Assembly: GCA_902805475.1 (NCBI GenBank)
Contig: CADCSX010000010.1
Location: 372,001 to 436,000 of the forward strand
From: Entonaema liquescens
Lineage: Eukaryota > Ascomycota > Sordariomycetes > Xylariales > Xylariaceae
Reading direction: 5' to 3'
DNA: 64,000 nt
Below are positions 46,619 to 56,750 of the stretch, piece by piece. The position numbers and the translations under genes are program-made. The notes below the pieces were generated by a model. It did no database searches. It was not told the origin of the DNA and saw nothing but the letters and a program-made list of their open reading frames with translations. Numbering within the stretch: the stretch's first letter is position 1; each line of letters starts with the position of its first letter.

Positions 46619-47322
46619 TCTTAATCTTATAGGAAAGTTAATGCTATGTAAATCATAGTAGACCTCGAGTATCTGGTCTTTAGTGCCGTTAACAGTATTT
46701 ATCCTAGAGTTCCTGCAAGAGCCGCAACGTTTCTTTACTTCCTCAAATTGGCGCTAAAAGCGTGAAATTTCATGTTAAGCGTTCAATTAACTAGGACAGT
46801 ATGTAAGCCTAAGGTTGCCCTGCAGATTATTGACTACACTATGTAGTATATCTAAGCACTAGTATCTGTATAGGTTGTATACGGAACCAATATTGCGACT
46901 TTGTTACTAGAGATAGGCTGTACGTCCGCCCAATCAGCTCTCTGCCCAAACAGACCCCGATCATCTCAGCAACTATAATCATGCAAATATCTACATTACT
47001 CTTTCAATAAATCTATACGACCTGACATAAAACAAGCAGACATCTTAGGAGAAGAAGCCTAGGGGTTTCGCCCTAGAAGTTGCCCAAAAACAATTGAGTT
47101 GTGTACCTGTACTTTATCCTTCAAATTCATCCAGTGAAAAGCACTCGGCATAAACTATAACTTCGTATAGTATATAAAGAGAAAAGTACAGCATCGAACA
47201 TTATCGTCTGATTCTAAAGTTAAATAGTTATAATCTATAACTAAAGGGGTATTTGAACTATCGTGTTTGAACATATTATACAGTACTCTAGTGAAGCAAA
47301 AGTTGCCAAATAGCTCTTCTCT
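46619..47322. other. Intergenic region
   Basis: AT-rich sequence between the upstream end of the rhodopsin-like gene and the 3' end of FAD oxidase 1. Nothing is recognised. Confidence 0.45.
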
Positions 47323-49216
47323 TTATACTCTAGAAAGCAAGAAGCCGTTGCTCTGTAACTTCTGGAACAATTGTTCGGGATCATATTTCTGTGATATTCG
47401 CTTCAGCTTTTCAACACTCTCCGATCCATATGAGGCTAGTGGGTTTTGATTTCGTGATGCATCATTCATGAATAAAAACGGCATGTCTAGGCCTCGTTCG
47501 TGTGAGAGTTTCTTCCACTGCTCCACTGTATCGATTGAAACTTTCCGCACCGCTTCGTCGTCCTCTTCATGTTCCCAATCGATGGTAGTTGTCCACCCTA
47601 TAAAATGTCAGTCCCAGCTACCCGATAAGGATCCTTTAAGTAAACTTACACTGGTGATTCTTCAGGGGTAAAGCTAAAGGATTTCCGCCCTTATTTCTTC
47701 CTTGCTGTACCATATTGATGGGAACATGCTGTAGCACGAATGTTTGGTTGGCTCCCGTAGTCTCTCGTACAGCTTGGGCATTCTGTAGCCAAAATGCGTG
47801 CGCGTCTTTATAAAGCTGTGCATCGATATAAGAGCTAACACCTATATAATCATGGCTAAAACAATTCTCAAGTTAGTATTGCCAATTAGGTAAATACGGT
47901 TCATATTCGAAATCACATACCGTTTAGCAAGACTCCCAAAGCTTGAAGCAACTACGCTGTTAAGAAACGTAAATGTCGTATTCATAGGAGCGATTGCAAT
48001 TTCTGATGGTTCCAAGTCGAAGAACGGAGCAAACGCGGTCGGCGGGGAGGCCGAGGGTTCAAAATAGACTAATGCTACAGTGATAGAGTCAAGTTGCATA
48101 ACGAGGCCAACAGTTGATTTGTTGTCGGTATTTTCGTCATTTTGCCACTTAGCATAAGCCTCCAGGATCTCCGGGGCTTGATCTTGGGAGTACAGCCCAA
48201 TTTGCAACCATATCGTAGGAATAGATACGGTCTCGAGATCGAATCTGGTGACAACTCCAAAATTTGGCCCACCACCCTTGAGCGCCCAGAACAGATCACT
48301 GTTCTTGTCTGCGTTTGCATCCTGGATAGTTCCATCTGCTAAAACAATCTGTTGTGAAAGCCTGTGTTAACTAAACGTTCAATACCACAGGGCGTAAACA
48401 TTACCTCGAAGTTTTTGACATTATCTGCTACGAGACCGACTGCAGGTGAAATATTCGAATAACCCCCTATTTAAAACTCAATAAGACTGTCAAAAGGCAT
48501 TATGCATGAATGGCAGACTACATACCACCAAGGACAAGACCTCCCACACCGACAGTGGGATCTCTCCCGGCCGCAACAGTGACGTTGTGAGGGTCCAGAG
48601 CTGCGACTACATCGCCCCAACGAGCCCCAGGGCCAACACTAACTACCTTGCTGCCCTCTGATACTCTAATACGATTTATCCTGGACATATCAAGGAGAAT
48701 TCCTTCGTGTCCGATGCTTGACCATCCTGGGATAGGCGAATGCCCGCCACTTCGAGTAGCAAATTTCACCTCGAGGAAGGAGATTACTTTAAGCGAAACC
48801 GATACATGTTGTACATCCAGAGGCTGAATTATGCAGTATGGCTGAGAAACACACACCTCGGACCTGAATGGCTGTTAATTAAGCAAACCAGGAAGACACG
48901 AATGTTAGAACTTGGCGTACCAGTTGTCATTGACGACGGTCTCATTTAAAGGTGCAGTATCTACTTGGCCTTCTCCAAGAGCAAAACTGGCTGTCGTGCA
49001 GGCAACATCGAGGACATCTTCGTCAGTTGACGCCTGTGAGAACTTCTCTACTAGCAATTGGGTATCTGGATCGGATAGCTTCAACTCATGGCAGAAGGAT
49101 TCGAATTCGGCAGTGGTATTAGATTTAGTTACTGATAAGAGCTCCGTAGAATTAACAAGATTAAAATTTATAAAAATGACAACTGCCGCCACTAAGATAC
49201 TGCCGTAGTTCTTCAT
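47323..49216 (-). CDS. Secreted FAD-linked oxidase, berberine-bridge/PCMH type (oxidase 1)
   Basis: Six exons: 49216-48921, 48863-48526, 48466-48405, 48348-47921, 47855-47650 and 47597-47323. All junctions are GT-AG and in phase, giving 534 aa. A signal peptide (NYGSILVAAVVIFINFNLVN) is present. The PCMH flavin domain includes KFATRSGGHSPIPGW (the His is the usual 8-alpha-FAD attachment site), ARWGDVVAALDP, TVGVGGLVLGGG then YSNISPAVGLVADNV, and LKGGGPNFGVVTRF. The C-terminal berberine-bridge motif is PFLFMNDASRNQNPLASYG with QKYDPEQLFQKL. No second flavin-linking Cys is visible, so monocovalent FAD is likely. Such enzymes oxidise alcohols, amines or phenolic/prenylated substrates, and many sit in secondary-metabolite clusters. 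It is divergent from the SDR gene and paralogous to the oxidase at 56751-58443. Confidence 0.9.
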
Positions 49217-50071
49217 ATTTACTAGCTTCGTGTGCAGAACCAAAGAAAATATCAGCTACCCAAGTTAGGTAGGTACCCTGGAAGGCAATTCTCCGACAAG
49301 CTGGAACGCATCTCTCTTTACATATGTCCCGGAGCCTCCACCTGAAGAGTAAGGCTTATTCCAAAAAGTTCCATTTTTATCAATTAAACGATTATGATAG
49401 GCATATTTGGCCGTATTGTGTCTTGTTAGCTACTGCTTAAGGCTTGTGCGGTGGCGTGACGCCGCGAAGGTGAGCTACGTTTATACCTATCGCGATTGAT
49501 TTCTATTTATGGATGAACGTCAACGTCGTAACACTGGCACATGTTAGGGGTACCTTACCTTAAGTATGCACGTATCCCCTTATGTCTACCAGGTATGTGC
49601 AATACCCTTGTGTATCCACTTAGGTATGATACTTAATAGTACTAGACGATACAACGACATGTTGGAAGCATGGAGCTAGATTATGAGGCACAGCACCAGC
49701 ATACATGGGGTTAGGTATTATCGATGCATCTCTACAGCTTACCAATTCTGCCATCTAATTTATGGATGATCTTGGCATTGCCAATCAGAACTTCAATATC
49801 TAACATGAGATGGTAGACAAGCATTCGGGGTTATTTAGGATTCCTTTTATTCTTCAGGTACATGTGTTCTCTACTAGACGATACCTCGAAGGCAGGTATT
49901 TAGCAATAGGTAGGTATATGTAATCAAACCGAGGGGACATGTATATGTATAGTTCCGCGTACGTATAGTCTTCCGGTTGTTCAACCTCTGATCCTTTGGA
50001 ACACCATACCCTTTCAAAATCGCCCCATCTTATTCACCGCTATCATTATCGACTAGTCCCAAATCCCGAGT
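49217..50071. promoter_or_regulatory. Divergent promoter region, FAD oxidase 1 / SDR
   Basis: These 855 bp are shared by two divergent enzyme genes. They are rich in TAGGTAGGTA and CTTAGGTA microrepeats. No coding sequence is seen. The geometry would allow co-regulation. Confidence 0.4.
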
Positions 50072-51175
50072 ATGTCCGTTACTTTCGACGTTTCCCCCGA
50101 GAAGGAGGGAAGTATCCTTAATTATTTCTATCGTCAGCTTTTCCAAAAGCCAGCCGAGGTTCGCGGGGTCGATCTCAGCGGGAAAACGGCTATCGTGACA
50201 GGGTCAAATACCGGCATTGGCCGCGAGTGTGCCCGTCAGCTTTTAGACTTGGGGCTAACGAAACTTATTCTCGCCGTCCGAAATGTCGCCAAAGGCCAAG
50301 CTGCCGCTGCCGAACTTGCCGAGGGAAGGAGCCTCAAGCAGGAGCTATTGAGGTCTGGGAACTAGACTATGCCTCGTACGATTCTATTCGATCCTTCGTG
50401 GAGCGAACTAAGAGTCTCGAACGTCTTCATATCGTAATCCTCAACGCAGGTATCATAACGACTAAGTTGAGTTTTAACCCAAATACGGGTCACGAGGACA
50501 TCATACAAATAAACTATCTATCAACGGCCCTGTTAACCCTTCTACTTCTTCCGGTGGTGAAGGCAAAGAGGGTACCGACAGAGCAGCCGGGCCGCATTAC
50601 TCTTGTATCATCCGATACGGCGGCTTGGGCCAAGTTAGACGAACCTAAAGAAGGGTCCCTATTGTCTTCTTTCGATAAACCTGATACCGTGATCACGTTC
50701 AACCGCTCATGCGTATCGAAGCTATTGGGGCAACTATTCGTAGTTGAGCTCGCTAAGCGCGTACCTTCTTCCGCCGCCGTGATCAACTTGGCGACGCCGA
50801 TGATGGTTCATGACTCGGATTTCAGTCGCCAAACTGTCACCACATTCGCAGGATGGATTGCTGAGTTTTTCAGGAGACTACTTGGTTATACTGCTGCGGT
50901 CGGCGCTCGAATGGTAGTAGATGCTGCCGTGAGACACGGCGAAGAAACGCACGGACAATATCTAGGACTTCACAAGCTGAAACCGTAAGTCACACTTTGA
51001 AGAAGCCCAACGTAAACGATGGATATTTCTAACGCATATATGGGCGCTCAGTATGGCACCAGTCATCTATACACCCAAGGGCGAACGTCTAGCAAACATC
51101 TTGTGGAAGGAAACACTTGATGAGTTTTCGTTTGCTGGGGTTGAGGATATCCTCAAGGAAGTCAGCGGTAAATAA
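50072..51175 (+). CDS. Short-chain dehydrogenase/reductase-fold protein (frame break; active-site Tyr replaced)
   Basis: Exon 1 is 50072-50984 and exon 2 is 51052-51175. The intron is 67 nt and phase 2. The Rossmann signature KTAIVTGSNTGIGRECA and ILNAGI (NAG) motif are present, as is the catalytic-Ser strand RITLVSSDTAAW. The expected YxxxK reads SCVSK in FNRSCVSKLLGQLF, so the catalytic Tyr is Ser. The frame breaks at a GG dinucleotide (50341-50342). LAEGRSLKQ continues, one base over, as GAIEVWELDYASYDSIRSF, so one G appears missing. Corrected length is about 345 aa. It resembles the fungal WWOX/retinol-dehydrogenase-like SDR group, often found in secondary-metabolite clusters. Whether it is an active reductase is doubtful. 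Confidence 0.75.
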
Positions 51176-52152
51176 GAACACTGTAATTATGAGGCAAAAG
51201 TAATTATAATATGGGGAATGTTATTTATGTAAGTTACGACAAAACTGTACGAGAGATACTCCATTGCTTTGGCTACTTGCTCTTCTTCCCCTCCATAAGT
51301 CCTACCCGTTACCTGTAGCGATAATATAATATAATATCTAAACTTTATTCGCATGTAACCAATCTGACATTCAAATGTCTATAGTTCCGCATGTTGGGTG
51401 TTGGGTGCCTAGGTAGGTAAGTAATATACCGTAACGAGTAAGCCGCATATACCAGCCAATGGCCTGTGCCCAGAAGCTTGTCGTCTAATGACGGCCGATT
51501 AAGGAAAGATGATCCGTACCCTGGTATGTATGGTGCTAGCGGTCCCTCACAAGTACTACTTTATAGTCGTAGAATCCTTTGGCTTCTTTTCATGTTGCCT
51601 TGGTATTGCCTTGGTTGGTGTCTTGGTATAAGCGAACTACCTCATCTACTGCATGCGTGGGTTACATTCTACCGTCCATGGATGTTACGCCACCTAACCC
51701 CACTGTCTCGATCCTCTTCGGACACTATGTATTGTGATTTGTGCGTCTAAATGATAGAGGGTACGTTATTTGCAGGCAGGTTTCCAACACTCGGACTTAG
51801 ATAAGTAGGTAAAGTTGGTCATCCATATGCCTATATGACTATATTAAGGTAGGATGGTGGTTCAATAGCCATGTTTTAAAGTGTTGCAACCGGAGGCTCA
51901 GCACGATGCCATGAGACTTTAGACTATATATTGTACCTAGTTAGCGTAGTATCACTGCCGCATCCAAGTTAGTTACCATAAGCCCTATGTTCATATTTAG
52001 ATATGGCCGAGTGACGTTACCCATCACCTCCCGCCTTGCCCCTCATGACTTGATATTTGTTTAGGAATATTCTGACTACCTATGTCTATTCGGTATTTTC
52101 ATCTCATCGAATCGGTTTACGCCAGTTAGTCTCCGTCACTGAGGCTGGCATC
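51176..52152. other. Intergenic region
   Basis: This is the 3' flank of the SDR gene and the promoter of the rhodopsin-family gene. A 94-codon open frame at 51466-51750 starts at GTG and has no family motif, so I do not call it. TAGGTAGGTAAGTAA microrepeats lie near 51410. Confidence 0.45.
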
Positions 52153-53469
52153 ATGTCTGCACTTTATGGACTAAACTTTAGCACGCCTCTTGAGGATTTG
52201 ATCCCACCCCCTACAGTAGTCAATAATGAACATAGGGTGTATTCCGTCGTGGTTTTAGCCGTAGTGTTGGGCATTCTCACCACTTTGATCGTCGTCACCC
52301 GATTAGCTACCAGGTTATCGTCCAAGGCATTAGGACTCGATGACTATGCGATCATACCAGCAACTGTAAGAACGCTTGCGCTTATTAGCATGGAACTTTT
52401 ATTGACAAAACAGGTCTTTTACATCGGATGGATAATTTTCGCCGTGTACATCAACTTGGATGCAGGAATTGGTAAACCATTATGGGAGATAACCGTTGCC
52501 GAGTATGGAAGATGGTACCAAGTATGTATTATCCCCAGACTCAACCTAAACACGGGAATAGAGGGTTTCTAATACGCATCCAGGGAATCATAGCAGCGCT
52601 GTTCCTTTATCCTACTATGTCTTCCTTAGTGCGGGTATCTATTCTTCTACTCTATCTACGCGTGTTCGCCCAAACCGACCGAGTTCGAAAAATTATACTA
52701 TACGTCTTATTTGTCATGCAAGGACTATACGTGGTTATCTTTACGATACTTCCTGGATTTGTTTGTCGACCGTTGGATAACGTTAAATACCCGCTCGAGC
52801 ATACGACGTACTGCAACGATTTATACTATGTGAGCGTTCAGACCGGCCTGTTCAGCGTTAGTCTGGGATTTGATGTCATTCTACTCATCATACCTATAAT
52901 TTGGGCGATCAAACTCCAACTGCCGGTAAAGAAGCGCATTGGCCTTGTCGTCATTCTTGCGCTTGGAGCAGGGTTAGTCTATTCGAATGGTTTCAAGGGA
53001 TTTTATTAACTTGACATTTCTGTTTAGTTCTAGCGTTGCCGCAGCATGCAAGCTCGTGCTCCATCTCACGGAGACTTTCAATCATAAGCCAAGGAGTTTA
53101 GCATGTAGGCAACATATACCATTTTCATTGTGGGAACACGGCTAACATATTATAGGGTATAACTATCTAATGTCACGCTTTATTCCTACACCATTCGAGA
53201 GCTACGGAGAGACATTTTGGGTTCCCTCGGTCATCGAACCGTCCGTCGCTTTAATTGGTGCTTCTTTGCCTGCTTTGTACCAATTAACAAAACGAACCAC
53301 ACAAAAGCTTTCCTCGATGAAAACTAGCCCAGAAAATATGGAATTATCAGGGAGCGGTGTGGGAAGTGGAAGAAAGGAACTATTCAACAGTAGGACGAGG
53401 GGCTTAGGAGGTGGATACCAAAGTATGAACGACGATTCTGATATTGAACTTCACAGATTAGCAGCATAA
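52153..53469 (+). CDS. Fungal rhodopsin-domain seven-helix membrane protein
   Basis: Five exons: 52153-52365, 52414-52521, 52584-52972, 53028-53104 and 53156-53469, all in phase, giving 366 aa. The first intron is only 48 nt and lacks an in-frame stop, so an alternative retained form of +16 aa is possible. Family landmarks: helix 1 then LGLDDYAIIPAT, VRVSILLLYLRVFA (the KxSxxxxY-like segment), a disulfide-type GFVCRPLDNVKYPLE then CN, DVILLIIPIIWAIKLQLPVKK, AAACKLVLHLTETF, and VIEPSVALIGASLPALYQL. This is the Pth11-related/rhodopsin-domain superfamily of Pezizomycotina, whose members are presumed membrane sensors; the ligand is unknown. The gene is intact, unlike the related fragment at 45.0-46.6 kb. 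Confidence 0.87.
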
Positions 53470-53607
53470 AAATTCTTGAAATCATTTTTGTATAGTTAGT
53501 TATTTACTGTTGCATGGTTAATACAAAATCATCACATATACTACTACCTATTGTTAGAATTCATCAAACTCAATCTTGCCCTTAAAAATGAAAATATGGA
53601 AAGGATA

Positions 53608-53675
53608 AGGTAGATCACCCATCTACGAGCCTACCCCTGAACGAGCCACGATTTCTCATATAAAATCGCCAAAAC
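53608..53675 (+). repeat. Left terminal inverted repeat
   Basis: This 68-bp arm pairs with 54327-54394. It is GC-containing, in contrast with the AT-only interior. Confidence 0.9.
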
Positions 53676-54326
53676 ACTATATTTCTATTTAATTTTAAAA
53701 AACCATCAACGTAATAATATAAATTCAAAATAATTAATATCTTTTAGTATTTTATAATATTTAATAAAATATTTAAAAAGATTTACCAAATATTTAATAA
53801 AATATATATTTTTAAACGTTTTATTAACGTATAACATTTTTACATATAAATTATTAACAAATTTGTTAAGGATTAATATCTTTAATAACTTTTCGAATAT
53901 TTATTGTATAAAAATATAAAAAATAGTTTTAAATAAAGAAAAATCCAAATTAATTAAAGCAATTAAAATATTACGTAATATAATTTTATTTATTTATTTA
54001 TATAATATTTATATAATATTAATATTTTAAATTAATTAAAATAATTATATTACGTAATAATATTAATATATATTAAATAAGAAAAATCTAAATAATCGAA
54101 ATTTATTTTTTTTATTTTAATTGAATTTTTAATTATTTAATTATTTAATTTTAAAATTTATATAAAATATTAAATTATTTTAAAAAAATTTAAATGCTTT
54201 ATATCTTTTTAAATATTAATAAATTAATTTTTTTCAAAATATACGTAATTATAATTTTAAAATATAATTTCAAATTAACTTTCCGATTTTTAATACCTAT
54301 TTTATTCAATTAATTATAAATATGCT

Positions 54327-54394
54327 GTTTTGGCGATTTTGTATGGGAAATCGTGGCTCGTTGTGGGGTAGGCTCGTAGATGGGTGATCTACCT
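54327..54394 (-). repeat. Right terminal inverted repeat
   Basis: This is the reverse-complement arm of 53608-53675. Differences between the arms are few and scattered. Confidence 0.9.
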
Positions 54395-54470
54395 TATAGA
54401 TGATCACTATGTGGGGGATCGATCTGACCCCGAAAGTCCACATTATTAATGCTAACCCCTCTCAACCAGG

Positions 54471-54500
54471 TATTGAGAGTATTGAGAGTATTGAGAGTAT
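54471..54500. repeat. 9-bp tandem repeat TATTGAGAG, about 3.3 copies
   Basis: Three perfect copies of TATTGAGAG are followed by TAT, in non-coding DNA just right of the inverted-repeat element. Confidence 0.9.
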
Positions 54501-55060
54501 CAAACCAAATAATTTCCCCCAGCTTTTGGGTAAGGTAGTATATGGCGTTAAGGGTTTAGTGGGCTTAAAGCATATATGCATGTAGGATGATAAAGGCCTG
54601 TTTTTTTTTCGTCTGCGCCTCTCTCCTACATAGCTAAGAAAGACATTCGACAAAGTGGATTATATGCATCAGGCAGGTAGTATTATAGAAAGGATCCATT
54701 ATATGTCTAGTATACCTAAACAGGTAGAAGTAATAGACGTATATGGACCTACAACCATACGTTTCGGTAAATCCTTATTCCTTTTATCAATCTCACATGC
54801 AGTATCGAGTATAGGTTCGCTTTTACATGCCACTTATACAAGGCCGGGAAGGATTTCTATCCCCACATAACGCCGAATTTGTATTACATCTCGGCCTGTA
54901 TCGTCGTTTTGATCCAGTCGCCGTCGGAAATCATGGAATAATAATCCCGAAAAATTCAAGAATCTCACTGTTAGGTATGTCTTCAAATTTTCAAGAATTG
55001 GTCTTCATACTAAAAACGGTTCACTCGCCTAAGCCTGTAATTATCGTCTCCATCGAGGCG

Positions 55061-55996
55061 TCATACGACACGAATTACATATTCCGATACTAACCCGCCT
55101 GCTATAAGCCCTCCAGTAATCCAGAAACCATCTCCGAACCACCAACTGCAATTTGCCGGATCCCTTAATTTTACCATCTGAACCATAATTGCCTGGGATA
55201 CCAAACACCCCCCTACTGTAATCGCCATATACTGAGGTCCTAATCCAGACATGTTGCCGCAGAGAATAAGTGACGCTACCATACAAGCCAAGGTAGACCA
55301 GAGTAGAAGCTTGGGCCTATTCCGAAAGTAGATTGCCATGCTTTTCACCCCAATCTTAACGTCATCTTCCATGTCCATGTGGCTGTAGATAGTATCGTAC
55401 ATAACCGTCCAAAAGAGGCAAGCCAGGAACAAGCATACGATCGGCTCCCTTGTCCACGGCTGCTCTAACTTCATTGATGATGCCCCTACCATAGCTCCCC
55501 ATGCTAAACAGAATCCCAGCACGACTTGGGGAAAGTATGTATGCCTCTTAGCCCATGGATAGTACATACTTCCAATGATGGTTGGAACGACGCATAGGGC
55601 GGTGCTTTTCGGTAGGAAAAGCAAGTGGCATGCTGCTCCCAAGGCTTGTATCGAGGCAAACGTAAACGCCGAAAAGGGAGAGACAGCTCCTCGTGGAATA
55701 GGGCGGTTCTTCGTACGATAAACAAGCTTGTCTATCGGAGCATCGACGAGGTCATTCCAAGCGTGTGCAGCACTTGAAAAGAAGATCGTGCCGCTAAAGA
55801 GCACACCACATACACGGGCCACCTCAGGTATCGGGGAGTTTTGCACGATAGCGGCATAGATGGCACCGTAGAAGTGCGGAAAGTATATCAGAAAGATGGG
55901 TGCTGGTGCACCAAGACGGGCTAGTTCCACATAAGGAATAAGTGAAGCTGGAAGGGAATCATACCACTTTCGCTTGTTTCCTTTCGCGCTACCCAT
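55061..55996 (-). CDS. UbiA-family aromatic prenyltransferase
   Basis: Single exon, 311 aa, polytopic with about eight or nine helices. Both prenyl-diphosphate/Mg2+ Asp motifs are intact: NDLVDAPID (81-89) and DTIYSHMDMEDD (201-212, the DxxYxxxD type). The spacer MYYPWAKRHTYFPQVVLGF is the conserved YPxxKRxTxxPQ segment. The N-terminus (MGSAKGNKRKWYDSLP) is short and not a convincing mitochondrial transit peptide, unlike the COQ2 enzyme of ubiquinone synthesis. This points to a dedicated prenyltransferase acting on an aromatic acid or phenol, as in fungal meroterpenoid pathways. It is divergent from FAD oxidase 2 across 754 bp. Specificity cannot be read from sequence. Confidence 0.9.
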   Translation of the reverse strand: MGSAKGNKRKWYDSLPASLIPYVELARLGAPAPIFLIYFPHFYGAIYAAIVQNSPIPEVARVCGVLFSGTIFFSSAAHAWNDLVDAPIDKLVYRTKNRPIPRGAVSPFSAFTFASIQALGAACHLLFLPKSTALCVVPTIIGSMYYPWAKRHTYFPQVVLGFCLAWGAMVGASSMKLEQPWTREPIVCLFLACLFWTVMYDTIYSHMDMEDDVKIGVKSMAIYFRNRPKLLLWSTLACMVASLILCGNMSGLGPQYMAITVGGCLVSQAIMVQMVKLRDPANCSWWFGDGFWITGGLIAGGLVSEYVIRVV

Positions 55997-56750
55997 GGTT
56001 GTAGAAGCAAGATGTTGGACGATAGTGCTGTTGGAAAAGACACGAAGGATGTTTCGAATTATTCATGACAGATTAGGACTACGGGCTCCTACTTGTAGCC
56101 GTCGAGAAGACGGGGTATATTACCTACTTAGGTAGTCTATAAAAACCACCTTATCTAAGGAAGCTTAAGTTACATAGAAATGCAGAAGGTGGTCACAGGA
56201 GAGAACAATTCTGATTGTACTATATTCAAAATGACCTCTAAACCAAGTTTGACATTCTTGATACGGCGTACACTATATCATCCAGCCAACCAACGTTATT
56301 CACTATGATCTTGGCCCAACGCGTGGCCTGCTGAAGAAGACACTGCCAAGCCTTTTCCTAGGACGATACCGCAAATCCTTCGGACACACTCGCAGGTTAC
56401 ATTCATTACCTCACGTATGCATTGTTGAGGCAAGTTACCTAACTAGGGCTGAGAGTAGGGATACTAATGATACATGGGGATACTAAGCAGGCGGTTAACA
56501 ATGAAATGCCCAGATGGTCTAGACTATCCAAGGTACCTTCTCGATTAATTTATTATCCCAGCATCAATGTAACCTCGCCGTATGCTTAGCCCTCCCCTCA
56601 CTAACATCCACTCAGCTCCGAAGCTTCCATTATTCAGCCGCTCCTTGATTTCAGACATATGTAGACCTGCATGACTGTGGAAAATTCTTTTAGTTTTCGA
56701 GAATTCGAACACAGCATCACAGACAATTTGATGTTATCTCGGCGGACGTG
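55997..56750. promoter_or_regulatory. Divergent promoter region, UbiA prenyltransferase / FAD oxidase 2
   Basis: These 754 bp are shared by two divergent enzyme genes. A CTCGGCGGACGTG stretch lies just before the oxidase start. No coding sequence is seen. The arrangement suggests co-expression. Confidence 0.45.

Larger units (their letters stand above)
53608..54394. mobile_element. TA-flanked 68-bp terminal-inverted-repeat element with AT-saturated core (MITE or RIP-degraded DNA transposon)
   Basis: The left terminus 53608-53675 starts AGGTAGATCACCCATC. The right terminus 54327-54394 is its reverse complement with only a few mismatches, mostly transitions in line with C-to-T change (for example ATTTCTCATATAAAA against the complement ATTTCCCATACAAAA). 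TA lies immediately outside each end (53606-53607 and 54395-54396), as expected for a Tc1/mariner/pogo-type TA target duplication. The 650-bp interior is almost only A and T and has no coding frame. Such extreme AT bias is the mark of repeat-induced point mutation in fungi. Confidence 0.88.
53470..55060. other. Intergenic region containing a RIP-like inverted-repeat element
   Basis: Besides the element at 53608-54394 and the 9-bp repeat at 54471-54500, both annotated separately, only weak open frames occur. The most visible are at 54655-55093, without recognisable motifs. Confidence 0.5.

Noticed and set aside
51466..51750. 94-codon plus-strand frame
   Set aside because: It begins at GTG, has no homology landmark and lies in a promoter region.
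54655..55093. Two overlapping short plus-strand frames right of the inverted-repeat element
   Set aside because: No domain or splice evidence. Possibly an old element fragment but not supportable.
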